Source: Stratiolaelaps scimitus (Eukaryota > Arthropoda > Arachnida > Mesostigmata > Laelapidae). From it: a stretch of 64,000 nt of DNA. The stretch is taken from positions 11,008,501 through 11,072,500 of the forward strand of contig JABWDB010000001.1 of assembly GCA_019614645.1 (NCBI GenBank), written 5' to 3'. Below are positions 11,472 through 22,789 of this stretch, one piece after another. The first letter of the stretch is position 1, and each line of letters begins with the position of its first letter. Under the pieces are notes generated by a model, which ran no database searches, was not told the DNA's origin, and saw only the letters and a program-made list of their open reading frames with translations. Made by a program: the position numbers and the translations under genes.

Positions 11472-11724
11472 TCTAGGAAAGCCGCCAACTAGGAAGGTGT
11501 ACCATCGAAGGGAGCTATCTAGGGGGAGACGTTGGGGGGCGTCAGTCGGAGATCTAAAAACGCCTTAACGAGCGATCCGTCCAACTTCAACGACCAGCGG
11601 GGAGGAGACGGGCCGGCGCGTCGAGCGAACGAGAAAGCCTTCAACCCAGGAACCTCGGCTGAGAGGAACGGGCAGAGCCGAACTCTAGCGAGCCGCTTCC
11701 TCCAGCCATCCGCCAGTCCCTGTA

Positions 11725-11727
<3 letters not shown>

Positions 11728-11760
<33 letters not shown>
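11728..11760. repeat. (CAG)11 tract
   Basis: Eleven uninterrupted CAG units, the longest pure trinucleotide run in the window. It reads as poly-Ala in a plus frame and poly-Leu or poly-Ala in minus frames. Confidence 0.95.
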
Positions 11761-11764
<4 letters not shown>

Positions 11765-12460
11765 CGAAGGACCGCGTACGCGCGCGACCCGCGAAGACAG
11801 ACGATATAACGGAGGAAGAGACAAGGGTAGTGGACGAAGAGAGAATAGGAAAGCGGGAACGCTCGAAGGGTTCGTCCCGTGCGTGGCCTGGAGGGATCTC
11901 CTGACCGCCAACGATCCATCAGATAAACCAACGAATGAACGAGGGATCGTCCGCGCTATCCCCACGCACAAAAAGAGGTTACCACCGCACGAGGCTGAGA
12001 GGGAATGCGAGAAAGAGAGAGATAGAGAGAGAAGTAGAGATCGAGAGAAAGGAAGGAACGGAGGAAGACGTGAAAAGAAGGGAAATGGAGATGTAGCAAG
12101 GAGAAGCACCGGGGGTGAGCGCAGGCATCGGGGGGTCGTTTCGAAGAAACACTGAAAACGAGACCAAGTTGTGCGGCTCGACTGCAGAACCTTGACTTCG
12201 TTTTGAAGACGAAGCAGTGGTTGGCATAGACGAGAACGGAAAAGAACTACTAGCAAGAATGATCCGAATGAGAGCAAATCTCTACGGGACCCTGCTCGTC
12301 GTTGCTCGTTGTATGTGTTCGTGCAGTTTGTCCGGGCCCTCGTTTCTCCGATGGATTTCCTGCGTGCTCCTTGGACTGAACGAGGGAGGGCATAGCGAAC
12401 GCGCGGACAGACGGGGCGTCCAGGGGCGAGGTTTGTTGAGGCTTCGAATTGGACCGGGGC

Positions 12461-12479
12461 CACACACACACACACACAC
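12461..12479. repeat. (CA)n microsatellite
   Basis: Nine to ten CA units. Confidence 0.95.
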
Positions 12480-13083
12480 GCGAACGCGATTCAACTCGAC
12501 GGTTGCCGCTCGACGTTCGGCGCGTCGAATGAAAACTCCAGCGTTGAAACATTTTCTCGAATGAAGTGCGCGACGCTTGGCCGGCCTTAGCTCATGCTTG
12601 GCTTCGAGCTCCGGCCAGCGACGCCAGTCCAGTCCAACTCGCCAACTGGTCGCTGGCGGCAACGAACTCATTGGACGTCGCAGCAGCCGTAACGTTGTCT
12701 GCACGGATGCTGCTAGATAAGAAAGCAAATGTTGTGTTGAAAATCGCGAACTCGGACGGCCAAAAAGGGATAAATGTCCTCCACCGTTTCTATAATACTA
12801 TACGTGTTTGCTGTTCTCCTCGTTGACCGCCCAGTTGGCGGCGTTATATGCCTTGTCCCCAACCGCCACTCTTCTGTACCCCGACGACGGCCGAGGGAGG
12901 CTTACGAGTAGTACGGCATAGGCGGGTAAAGAGCAGGCAGGCAGGAAGGCTTCCCTCTGCGGGAGACATGAAATATGTTCGGGCCGCACACATGCCATAC
13001 GGGCTGCAGCACTCTCGGCGAGCGCTTTGTGTTTGTGAGTATGTGTGTGGCGAGAATGGGGTAGGGGTACGGTTGGGGGCGAC

Positions 13084-13096
13084 GGGGGGGGGGGGG
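13084..13096. repeat. G13 homopolymer
   Basis: Thirteen consecutive G, next to other G-rich clusters at 13050-13080. A possible quadruplex former or assembly-sensitive site. Confidence 0.9.
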
Positions 13097-13440
13097 ATAA
13101 GCGATGGCGTCGAGAACAGATGGAATCGGGCGTTTCCCTTTACTTCCACTCAGCATCGTAACTTCTCTCCTTCTGCGAAGCGTCCGACATCGAAGTCGTG
13201 GTAAGCCAACTCGATCCTTTCATAGTCCGGTATCGGTTCAAGCATACAATGCTCTCTTTCTCTCTCCCTCTCTTTTTCCATCTTCCTCTTGCAAACGACG
13301 GCATCGATGACGAAACAGGGGGCTAGGCCTAGGGGCGAACCAAATACATGTACGTTAAACAAACTACCATCAACATATTGGACTTATGAAAATAGTATCG
13401 TTGCTGGAGCCAATACACACTACGCTCTACGTCGAACCTT

Positions 13441-13464
13441 TCTCTCTCTCTCTCTCTCTCTCTC
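13441..13464. repeat. (TC)n microsatellite
   Basis: Twelve TC units. Confidence 0.95.
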
Positions 13465-14010
13465 CTTCTCGCGTTCCCTATCTCTATATCTATCAACTTA
13501 CGCCTCCCTTATGCGGCTGCTGGCAGCACAGCAACATAGGAAAAAATTATAATAGCACTGCCGGTGCGGTTGCTTTCTGATTCACGTACAGCTACGCACA
13601 ATAATCCGTGCGGAGCTCTGCTCGTAGATTGTGCGACCGACCATTAAATACAACGTTAGCTTTGCCGTCAAATGGGGAGGCATCGACTGTCAGCGTTGTG
13701 GTGAACACAAGGCCAAAAGTTCAATGATCGTTATTTTTTCCACGATTTGCTGGAAATGTGTAGGGTATAGGAGCATGGCAGAAGGGCACTGTTTCGCAAG
13801 GGCTTGGAGCAGTCCTGGCGCACCCTGCCCTGCAAAACTTAAAGCTTCATCCGGCAGCTAGTCGTTGCATTGGGTCATTACAATAATTGGACTCATTCAT
13901 TTCGTTGTTGTTAGCATTCCTTGTGAGCACACATGTGCAGCATCCTACCGGCTGACACGATTAGTAGGTCAGTTTTCGTCTCTTTAAGCTCGCTTTCTCG
14001 TTGTTTACAG

Positions 14011-14106
14011 AACATCGAACGCGTCCTATGCATCTATACAACGCAATGCACATGGTCTATCGGTCGGTTGGCATGTTTACCTGCGACAAATGATTTCTGT
14101 TTGTCT
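14011..14106 (+). CDS. Candidate internal exon, unknown protein
   Basis: A strong acceptor (GCTTTCTCGTTGTTTACAG) ends at 14010. The frame after one leading base is open for 31 codons and closes just past a donor-like TCT|GTGAGG at 14106. It encodes a Ser/Asn/Gly-rich peptide with a hydrophobic end. Entry phase (one leading base) fits the exit of 10248-10384, and exit phase 2 fits 14488. The alternative phase-0 frame is open longer (57 codons, Cys-rich) to TGA at 14184, so the reading is ambiguous. Confidence 0.2.
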
Positions 14107-14487
14107 GTGAGGCCAATGCGCCAAACACGTCGAATGTTCAACTACAAATGTGTCCCAGGCGTTTCCATACGGATTCTATCATGAACGTATTCGACACGAG
14201 ACAAGACAAGCCCTAATAGATGCCGAGGCCATCGAGCTGCACTCTTCGCCGAAATGTACTCTCACACTGAGACAAAGCTGCAAGTCACTACTACTGCTCC
14301 GTTATGCAAAGGCAATTGTGCGGCCATCGTCAAATTGAGGGAGCCAAGTATATCTTGATGGAAAGGGGTACTTCGCTAGCTAGGCTTCTTCTACGGTACT
14401 GCTAGCCAAAGCAACTACTCGCTCAACTGTCGGGTTGAGGGAGTGAGCGAGGCTAACAAAGGGATGAGAACACTTCAGCCCAGGCAG

Positions 14488-14598
14488 TTTTATGCACGCG
14501 CACTGTGGACATTCAAGCGGCTACGGTAGCTGTTACGCAAAGGACAATAAGAATGACCTCATCAAGCGCCGCCACGACAGTGACATTGATGGCAGAAG
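14488..14598 (+). CDS. Candidate internal exon, unknown protein
   Basis: The acceptor CAGCCCAGGCAG ends at 14487 (modest pyrimidine tract) and the donor AAG|GTTTGC follows at 14598. After one leading base the frame gives 36 codons plus two bases. The product starts with His/Cys/Ser/Gly and ends with a Lys/Asn/Asp/Arg-rich segment (Lys-Asp-Asn-Lys-Asn-Asp). About two thirds of codons end in G or C. Both phases fit the neighbours at 14011 and 14947; the intron to the latter would be 348 bases. Confidence 0.25.
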
Positions 14599-14707
14599 GT
14601 TTGCTAGGGAAGTGCCGGGGGCATGTTGGGCGGCTTCACTCAATGATGGGGCTGTGGGGTGTGGGGCCCGTCGTGGAGTAAGGGGATCACTATCATTTTG
14701 GGGGGTA

Positions 14708-14722
14708 GCGCGCGCGCGCGCG
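14708..14722. repeat. (GC)n alternating tract
   Basis: Fifteen bases of alternating G and C, a potential Z-DNA former. Rare in the window. Confidence 0.9.
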
Positions 14723-14946
14723 AGGAGACAATGGACTCACGGGACGGGGGTTAAATTAATGTGTGCCGACGACGCTGGCTGGTGGTCAGTCACATTTGGT
14801 GCTCAAGATCGAGTGCGACTGCCGCTGACCGCTGCGCACAGCGTTCGCTGACGGCTCAGCTCGTTCGTCGGGGTTAGATAGCCGTGATGGTTCGGATAGC
14901 CCTAGTACCGGCAATGGTTAGGGTGATCGTTCTCGTTGCTTTGCAG

Positions 14947-15154
14947 TAGAAGCAAAGACGACATTGGCCCACTGTGGCGGTCAACCCTCAGCAGCAGCAT
15001 CCGTGGTAGTAGCACAAAGCATACAGTAATGGAGGGTGGAGACGCCTTGGTTCGCCGTTCGCGACGAACGGTCAACGGTCGCTGCGCCAGTCCCTCCCGC
15101 TCCGACTGCCTGGTAGTGCGCCTGTCCGCCATCAGGCCAACGAGGGCCGAATGA
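14947..15154 (+). CDS. Candidate terminal exon, unknown protein
   Basis: A strong acceptor (CGTTCTCGTTGCTTTGCAG) ends at 14946. After one leading base the frame is open for 68 codons to TGA at 15154. The start is charged (Arg-Ser-Lys-Asp-Asp), followed by a Ser-rich stretch from AGC repeats, then an Arg/Ser/Val-rich end. Roughly 60% of codons end in G or C. Entry phase fits 14488-14598. GT sites inside (CGTG|GTAGTA at 15014) leave open that the exon is internal. No AATAAA is seen close by. No domain is recognised. Confidence 0.27.
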
Positions 15155-15633
15155 CCTCCTCATAGATGAAAAAAAAGAGGCTACACCATTGGACGGAGTA
15201 CGGGGTCGTCCCAGCTTACCGCCAGAGGGCAAGTGGTTTCATCAGAAGTCCACTTGCACCGACCGACCGACCGAGCGATAGACTGGCCTTCATTCCGGAC
15301 TCCTCGAATTCCCCCTGCTTCTTCTCTCGATCAAAAAGAGGGGTGGTTTCGCCCACCGCCGTCCTCCCTCAAGAGGCTTGCAAGTACTATCGTTCCTCTA
15401 GAGTCTGCTGCTGCTGCCGACGCTTCTCCTGCTCGGAACTTTGCCAGTTGCGGGCGCCGAGCCAGCCAGCCACCAAGAAGCCGGAAGGCCAACTCAGGAT
15501 CGTAGCTGCGAGGTTGAGTTACTATGGCCTTCGCTTCTTTCTGTATGCCTCTAGTTTTGGCGGCGACTATGTCGAGCCTGGTGCCACCCCTATCACGAGG
15601 GCAGCCCGTAAGAGCGAAAGAGATAGGCAGAGG

Positions 15634-15655
15634 GAGAGAGAGAGAGAGAGAGAGA
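15634..15655. repeat. (AG)n microsatellite
   Basis: Eleven AG units with one early interruption. Confidence 0.9.
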
Positions 15656-15990
15656 ACTAGTGAGGCTAAAGGGGCGGCGTTGGTGGCGATCAGAGCAGCA
15701 GCAGCAGCAGCTTCTTATTCGTCTGATCTAGTATTCCATCTCCAATTTCTCACCTTCGTGCAGAGTAGTTCGCTAGGCGGCGGTGTCGACAGTTGCATCA
15801 GTCTCGCCACTTGGAGGAGGCACGCTGCTATTTGCCGCAAGCGCTTCCATCACTTCGTCGGGAGAAGGCGAGCAGAGAGGCAACGAAGATAAAGACGAAG
15901 TAGAAGGAGATGAAAGGAAAAGCTGATGGTGGTTGTGGCTCAAGACTCAAGAGCTATATGGTACCATCGGATAGGGAACAGGCCCGCTAC

Positions 15991-16009
15991 CAGCAGCAGC
16001 AGCAGCAGC
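15991..16009. repeat. (CAG)6 tract
   Basis: Six CAG units. A similar AGC run lies at 15695-15711. Confidence 0.9.
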
Positions 16010-16352
16010 TTCGCTAGCTGGACGACCACAGCGTCTGTACTGACTGGGTGAGTAACTCAAGGTCGAGTGCATTATTGACGGGGGTTAAGATGAACAAAGG
16101 GCAAACGCAAACGGTACGTTCTCAAGCAATGATGTCGAAGCCACACAACTACTTGGCCACACCGGGCGCCTGCAGTGGTAGAGTGGTGTCCGTGGCGCCA
16201 CCGAGACTAGACGAGGGGTGGGGGAGCTGATCAGAAATAAACGAGTTAACACCTAAAGTCACAGCTCAGACAGCTGCTGCTGCTCCTACTACTACTACTC
16301 TTACATTACGACTGCTGCAAGTTGATCCAAGTTGCAAACGAAAGCCTACACA

Positions 16353-16369
16353 ATATATATATATATATA
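16353..16369. repeat. (AT)n microsatellite
   Basis: About eight AT units. Confidence 0.95.
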
Positions 16370-18521
16370 GCTAAGAGTTATGGCGAGTAATAACTTGGAT
16401 CGTTGGCAGATTTCAACGATGCCCAATATAGGTAGCAGGGTAGCAAGGCAGGAGAGAAAATTGTTGTGTCAGCCCCCACGTGTCACACGGCCTTTGAACA
16501 CGAAGCTTTTCGAGCAGTCCTCTAAGTGTACAGTCCTCCAAGTTTCACCAGAAGGTGGTCGAAATTTACTGTTGACGTTTCCTGACTGCTACAAGTAACA
16601 CACAACTATACTAATCGTATGAGCCAGTAGCACACGTGACTCGATTTCCAGCATTTTACTACCGTTCGGTGGCTTTGCCAGCACTGTCTTGCATTGTATG
16701 CAAGGCCAGTTCGATTTAAAATCGTTCACTGACTTGCACCCATCAGAACAAATAACTTAAAGGGGAGGTGTAGTAACCCTTGCTTTGTTTTCTCGTGATC
16801 GTACTTCTTGTACATGGCTGGCGGAAATCACGCGTCGGTCGGACATCATAATTAAGACCACGCTTCCAGGTGGAGTTTCCACCGACCTTACGGCAAATAA
16901 TGCGACCCGTGGTAGCCGTTACCGACATGGTATCACTATACAAACGTCTTCTTTGAATGCCCTAGATTTGCCGTGTGTTCACACATAGTTCTCGTGCACG
17001 CTGAACTACCGAACGCGAACAGCTCAGCAAACGAAGCCTGTAAGCTTCTACTCCGTTGGGTGCACTGCTTTTCGAGAGGGATTTCTACCACATATAACAG
17101 CTCTAATATTTATACAGATATTTCCACACAACTTCGTACACACACACACAATTCGTGTCTATAGATTGGCAAAATACGCCCATGGTTCGTACTGCAAAAC
17201 CTCTAATAATATTAGAAAAATGGTAGTTACATTCATCGTTGTTGCTATCATTCTACTGGCTTAACTTACATAACTAGCAGTGTCGCAGCAGCACGAGCAG
17301 GCAATTACCGTGTAAAAGCTTTACGTGTGGTACTCGACGAAACAGCAGTTTTCAACATCAGTGGACGTCCTGTAGACTGTGTAGACTCGCTGTCAGCCGT
17401 GTTTCCGTCCAACGTTGTCGTCCCAACAGTAATGCCAACGCTGGAGAAGGCGAGCCACGGTCCGTCGACACTTCTTCACCGCGCCGGCGGCTAGCCGGGC
17501 GTGTGCCACCTCCTCGTCCACAAGCTAATGCTCACATCTGTCTCAATATCGGTGATGCGGCTGCACTGCTGATTGTGTTGGGGCCGTTGGCGGTGGCGGT
17601 GGAGGCAACTGGGTCCAACCATGTTGCCGACCCACTGCACGGCAGGAGGTCATATGTCCTGACCTCATCGTCCTTTCCTGCCCTGATAGCCTGGCCTCCT
17701 CGTTGTTCCTGTCGGCATTTGGGCAAGAGAGAAGAGGCGTGCAAGATCGCCGTCGCCAGGGCGGGCGGCTTCGACTCTTGTCCAAATTTAACCAGATTTG
17801 GACACTTTGTTGTCTGCTGTCGTGTTTCCTATCCTCTTGCCGTTTGCCGATTCCACCTTCCGCCAAGGAGCGGTCCTAGCCGACTGGTCCCTCCCGTACG
17901 AGGAGGTCGCCAACGTCCTGCTCAACCATTCCCCCATTCCTGTCGGCGTCGGCGCCCGCGCACCCCCATTCACTGTGTTGTCTTTCTTCCTCTATTTTGT
18001 TTCTCAGTCTGTTGTCGGCTTTCTCCACATCCTGACTTCTTCTCCTTTCCCTTCTGCTGCTGCAAACGTAGTCGTTCTTTTAACGGCAGCAGCCGTCTTG
18101 CCTTTTGCGCCGGCTAGCCTAGGCTCTGCCTGGTGGCCTCCTTCGTTGGTATCGGCGGCCGTCGCGCCTCTTGCCAACGCTAAAGTAAGATCTATTACTT
18201 CGACGCAGCCGTTACTGCCGTTTGCTTGTCGACGGTGGACGCTGACGCCGATTGCGCCAATCTGTCTCAGCTGATCATTTTCTCAACTCGTAGAGAAGAC
18301 ACCGTGGACTGCGAACCGAACGCCGTAGTCCAGCCGCCAGTCGCCACCCGCGAGCGAAAATAGACCACACCAAGTGCCAATTGCTGAGGACGATTGGTTA
18401 GAAGGCGTCGAGACGAGTCCGGTCGCCTCCCCTCTGCGTTCCCTTTAAATATCACTTCGTGGATTCCGCCGCTGCGACCTACAAAACCACCACTACTGCC
18501 GACTTAACAGCCTCCACGCAT

Positions 18522-18596
18522 TTAGACGGGGAAGGCGAATAGGTGCCAGTTAGGACAGCTAGCTAGTAATGATGACGCGTAGAAAGCCCCGTCTAA
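18522..18596. repeat. 10-bp inverted repeat with 55-nt spacer
   Basis: TTAGACGGGG at 18522-18531 is repeated as its complement at 18587-18596; the G:T pair just outside could extend the stem in RNA. No target-site duplication is apparent. Confidence 0.4.
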
Positions 18597-19985
18597 GCCC
18601 CGTCAGATCCGACAGAGGGCCTGTGTAGCAAACGCGTGGGCCAAGCTGTGCGTCGTCTCTTAGGCCACCGGACCGTGAGAGGGCCGGGCTCGCTTTAAGT
18701 GCTGGTGGCTTAATCGAAGGTTGAAACAGTCCCCCTGCCCAAAAGCTGACAACTCCCTAAGCATATCAGGTCTTTGGACATCCTGTCCGAGGTTCCCGTA
18801 CGTGGCTACTGCTGGTCGAGGGAATCCGTCGCTTAATTATCGAGAACTGCCTTCTGGCTGGCCTCCTCATTAGCTCGAGTGCGTACATCGCTCCCTCCAT
18901 TGGTGTCCCCACAGGCGACGCCCTCACTTCCGGAGTGCTACGCTTCCGTTTCTCGACTTCCAAGCAACTTTCCGTTCTGAGCGCAGCGACGTCCTGAGCC
19001 TTGAGAATGACTGGCGGCGTCATGGATGAGAATGGCCGGACGTAGAAGACGGACTAATTTGCCGATGCACAAGAGGCCTTGCTTTCCCCTGACCGATACA
19101 GTTCCATATGATCTTTCTTTTCGAGCGATTTGTTCCGAAATATAAAAATTTGTGACGTACTCGTAATCTGTACAATGTACCTGTGCTAAATCGAATCCTA
19201 TGTGGTTGGGGCTAGTTGAGGAAGGCAGCTTTCCATAAGGACGGAAAGACGTTGTTTCTTCTTACCCCATAGTGACAGTGAGTTATTAATATTTGATGTC
19301 AATGTTTCTGTCACCGAGATTTTCTACGTATGCTTGAAGATACGACAGATACCATCATCTCGCTCGTTATGACCCTTGCCCAGAATGATGTTAGGATGGG
19401 ACTTTCGGGATCTGCGACCTTATTTTAGTTAAATTTCTTTTCACTCCTAAGGAGTGAGGTTGACGACATTGCACCCGCATTTTTCTGCTGCTGCTGTGAT
19501 AAACAGAATCGCCTCTGAACAAATAATTAATATTGCTAAATCTGTCACTACAAATTTGCCAGGGCTCCGAAGTAAAAATTCGTCCTAATTAAAAATAATG
19601 ATTATCCGCTTGAGTTGTCTACCTCCCCGGCTCAGTTCGGTAGCGACGGCCGTGGCACTGGCTCCCAACCGTACACTATGCGAATGCCCCCGGGTAAACT
19701 GAGCCGTTTGTGGTGGACGCAAGCGTCACCGGGAAGGAAGGTCCCACAAAAAAGGGAGCTCGATGCCTCGGTTTCTGGCTTGGCTGCTCAGGCTGTTTCG
19801 TTAAATTGCTTACGTTTCTTGGCAAGCTCACACAGGCAGCTTCTGCTACAGAGATCAAGCTCGACAGCCCCGAGCTCCAGGACCCAAGACTCGAGTCAGC
19901 CAGCGTTCATTGTGCACCCTTCGAGCATGTGTTAGCTTTATTTTTCGGTTCAAGCCCGCTGTTCCTCCGAGCACTTCGAGCTTTC

Positions 19986-20007
19986 GACAACAACAACAAC
20001 AACAACA
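19986..20007. repeat. (AAC)n tract
   Basis: Seven AAC-type units followed by AGC/ACC. In one plus frame this reads Asp-Asn6-Ser with C-ending codons, then stops at 20060. In another it reads Gln8-His-Gln4. No splice site discriminates between them. Confidence 0.85.
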
Positions 20008-21057
20008 GCAGCACCAGCAACAGCAGGATCGCCGAGTCTCTGCTCCGTGTGGCAGCTTGAAGCAGCCATACGCCAGGACTAGCTGAAAGCGGTAAAACAG
20101 TCGGATTTTCGACTCTTAAGTCCTGAGTTTCCGAGCGAAGCCGAGAAAGCAGTGGAGGCGGCGTTCGTCGGTCGGTCGATCTGCTCGAGCGCTTTCGAGG
20201 TATCCGCCTGCTCCGCTAGTGTTGAGTTGGAGTTGGCCCACGCCGGCCCGCTTCCCAATCTTGCGTAGTCAGCCCGTCAGCATTGGTGGCATCGGGTTCA
20301 CCAGTGGGGTGTCAGGGATCGGCTATTTGTATAGGGAAAAGGGGAAAAGTAAAAGGGGCATTTATTCCCCAGCCAGCCCTCCTCTCTCATGTCGTCTTTT
20401 TTCAAAGGACAAACAAATACTACAGCAGACGACGCTGATCTTGCGAATGAACGGACAACAGCCGCCGTCAGCCATTGGCAACAACAGACCAAGTCGTAAG
20501 CCAAATATCTATCTAATGTCGTCGCACCCATTTGACATGGTAGCCGTATGTATGTCGCATGCATGTGGTGAGCGAAGAAAACGCATACCTATCACATCAG
20601 TTAATATCTACATGCTCGCACAGATACTTGGGCATTTGGTATACATAGTCGCTGTGTCGGCGTCGCAGGCAAAGTATAAAGTGGCACTGCCGTGCAGCCG
20701 ACGCTGCCGCGAGCGTAATGCCGTACTTTGCTGTATGCTACATACGTGGGCGTATGTATCTGTTAGTACACGTATCGCGAAGCGTCCCGAGAGAAAGCTA
20801 CGAACAAGTCTGTTCCCGGAACCCTGAGGAGGGGGTCGGGGCACGATGGCATGACATTCTGGGTACCCGGGGGTATGGTGCGTCTTCGGCGGCGGCGGCA
20901 GCAGCAGGAGCAGCACGGAGCGAGTGTAAGTAGAAGCAAGCGGTAGCAGCAGAAGTAGATAAGGATATCATTATGTGAGTGTCAGGAGGATATTGCTCCT
21001 TGTCAGACAGATCAGATGTCTCCAAGAGCCGTTGTTGCTATTGCGACACCGGCTCCG

Positions 21058-21080
21058 CTGCCTGCAGCGGCTGCAGGCAG
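21058..21080. repeat. Short perfect hairpin
   Basis: CTGCCTGCAG, a CGG loop, then CTGCAGGCAG: 10-bp perfect arms with a 3-nt loop inside a GC-rich block. Confidence 0.6.
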
Positions 21081-22120
21081 TCAGCCCATCCGTTTCAGCC
21101 TCGTGCTGCTGTTGCCGTCGCTGCCTTCCGCCTTCGCTACTGTTGCCATCGTCGCTGCTGCGGCTGCTATGGCTGTTATATCCTTGCTTGCCTGGCCGGG
21201 GTCTTTTTGGCGACTTGCTGCCGCCGCCGCCCTCCCGCCACCCCTCTTAGTTCTCCTCCCAGTGTCCTTTTTCCATGGGGCTCGGGCGACGTCCCGAGTC
21301 TCTCGACCTGACAGCTCATGCGGCGGAGGTCATTTGGAGGACATGCCCTTGCCTTCCGGGCGACCGGCGGCGACCGGCAGACGGCAGCCGCCTGACTATA
21401 TTGCTACCACTGGTACTGCTTCTGTGTGACGAGGTATCCCGCACAACGTACACCTCGCTCGCCTCAGCGGGCTGCACGAACGCTGTACTTCGGGACGACT
21501 ACCTCTGCTTATCCTACGCGACCTACAGTCAGTAGTGTCACCGCCGCCGCCGCCGCCACCGTTCGGTAAACAAGCTACCTCTATTTGCACACAACCATTA
21601 ACATACCCGATCGATAACACCGTAGCAGCGTCGTCTGCCGAGGCCACTCGCGTACGGACTGACGCGCGCAAGCATGTCCTATGATAATATGAAAGGCCAT
21701 TCGTGTACTACACTCATACATGTACGTCCCAGTGTACGCTCTCGTGACAGGAGTGGGTGCTCGTCGCAGGATCATCGCAGTTACGACAACGACCACCAGA
21801 TACAACTGCTTCTTCTACCGGTCTTTACAACGCAAGCGTCCTGACTCCAGTGACAGCGATAGGCGGTGGAGTCATAGGAGAGATACGGCGTTCTTACCCT
21901 GTTCGTTCTGTCAGTGCATGAGATAACAAATAATAGACAATCTTCTAACAGGACGACGTCGTCAAAACACACACGCGAATATCGCGGCGGTAAACAAATT
22001 GCAAATATAGTATTGTAATGACATTGACGTCTTCCGCGAACGATCTTTGACGTACTATTATGAACTAGATAATACTGCTACTACTGGATAGGTCAACTGT
22101 CGTCAGTGCTCAGTAACGCA

Positions 22121-22142
22121 TATATATATATATATATATATA
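22121..22142. repeat. (TA)n microsatellite
   Basis: Eleven TA units. Confidence 0.95.
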
Positions 22143-22598
22143 TGCGCGGTATGTATGCATTGTGTATGAGCAGCGGTAGCAGCACCATAATTACGTGAAT
22201 TGTGTTTACGTTAATAATGAATTCAGACAGATAGTGTAGCGACCCAGTAAGCCCATGCCTAAGCTCTGCTGTCCGAACACGAGCTGGTGGCTCTTGGGTC
22301 ACCTTTCGTTCGAAAAAGACGGCACAACATAATGAAAGTCAGAATTCGTTTGGACGATGTAGGCAGTCTTAAGCGTCCCCCATTTAGGGTACCGATGAGG
22401 TTATGTAAAATAGTTAACTGTAAACAATGGACCTATGACGTTGTCGATACAGGAATAAATCGGGCAGATAATCGTCAAGTGGTCGGGAGTCTCCAAGTAA
22501 TAGATGGAAGGTCGGAAGTCTATAATGAAAATGGATGGAAACAAATCGCTCACAAATTCAGCTTATAACTCGTGTGGCCAAACATGAGTAAAATGGAT

Positions 22599-22614
22599 CT
22601 CTCTCTCTCTCTCT
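22599..22614. repeat. (CT)n microsatellite
   Basis: Eight CT units. Confidence 0.9.
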
Positions 22615-22736
22615 CATTTGGTTTTCCATCCAAAATAATAGACAGTGAATATACCAGAGAACGAGTTGTACATTTATTGGCCTTATTGACCCCGCAGTTT
22701 CGTTCGCTACGTAGTATGAGAAGCAGCAAAGCTCTG

Positions 22737-22789
22737 ACGGTACCAAATATACTTAATTTACTGTATTAATTAAGTATATTTGGTACCGT
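22737..22789 (+). ncRNA. Perfect 21-bp hairpin, possible small-RNA precursor or tiny palindromic element
   Basis: Arm 22737-22757 (beginning ACGGTACCAAAT) is the exact reverse complement of 22769-22789, with an 11-nt loop TTACTGTATTA. Stem length equals that of the 10.8-kb hairpin, but the arm sequence is unrelated and AT-rich. No flanking stem extension or obvious duplication is seen. It could be an siRNA/miRNA-like foldback or the fused termini of a decayed transposon. Confidence 0.25.

Larger units (their letters stand above)
10385..14010. other. Putative intron/intergenic stretch with hairpin, CAG and CA repeats
   Basis: Contains the hairpin at 10805-10873 and a GC-rich block (11.3-13.3 kb) with CAG tracts at 11451-11471 and 11728-11760, a (CA)n at 12461-12479, a G13 run at 13084-13096 and a (TC)n at 13441-13464. 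The 318-codon minus frame (11519-12475) and the 207-codon plus frame (11532-12155) start at GTG and TTG. They encode homopolymeric Leu/Ala, Arg/Glu or Ser/Leu runs from the repeats and are regarded as chance. Confidence 0.4.

Noticed and set aside
11519..12475. 318-codon minus-strand open frame
   Set aside because: It starts at GTG, lies in a GC-rich block, and is dominated by Ser/Leu/Pro/Arg and repeat-derived poly-Ala. A 207-codon frame overlaps it on the other strand. No domain or splice support.
17503..18274. Two long overlapping plus frames
   Set aside because: GC-rich low-stop DNA; the two frames overlap each other and minus frames. Compositions are Pro/Arg/Cys/Ser-rich or hydrophobic without domains.
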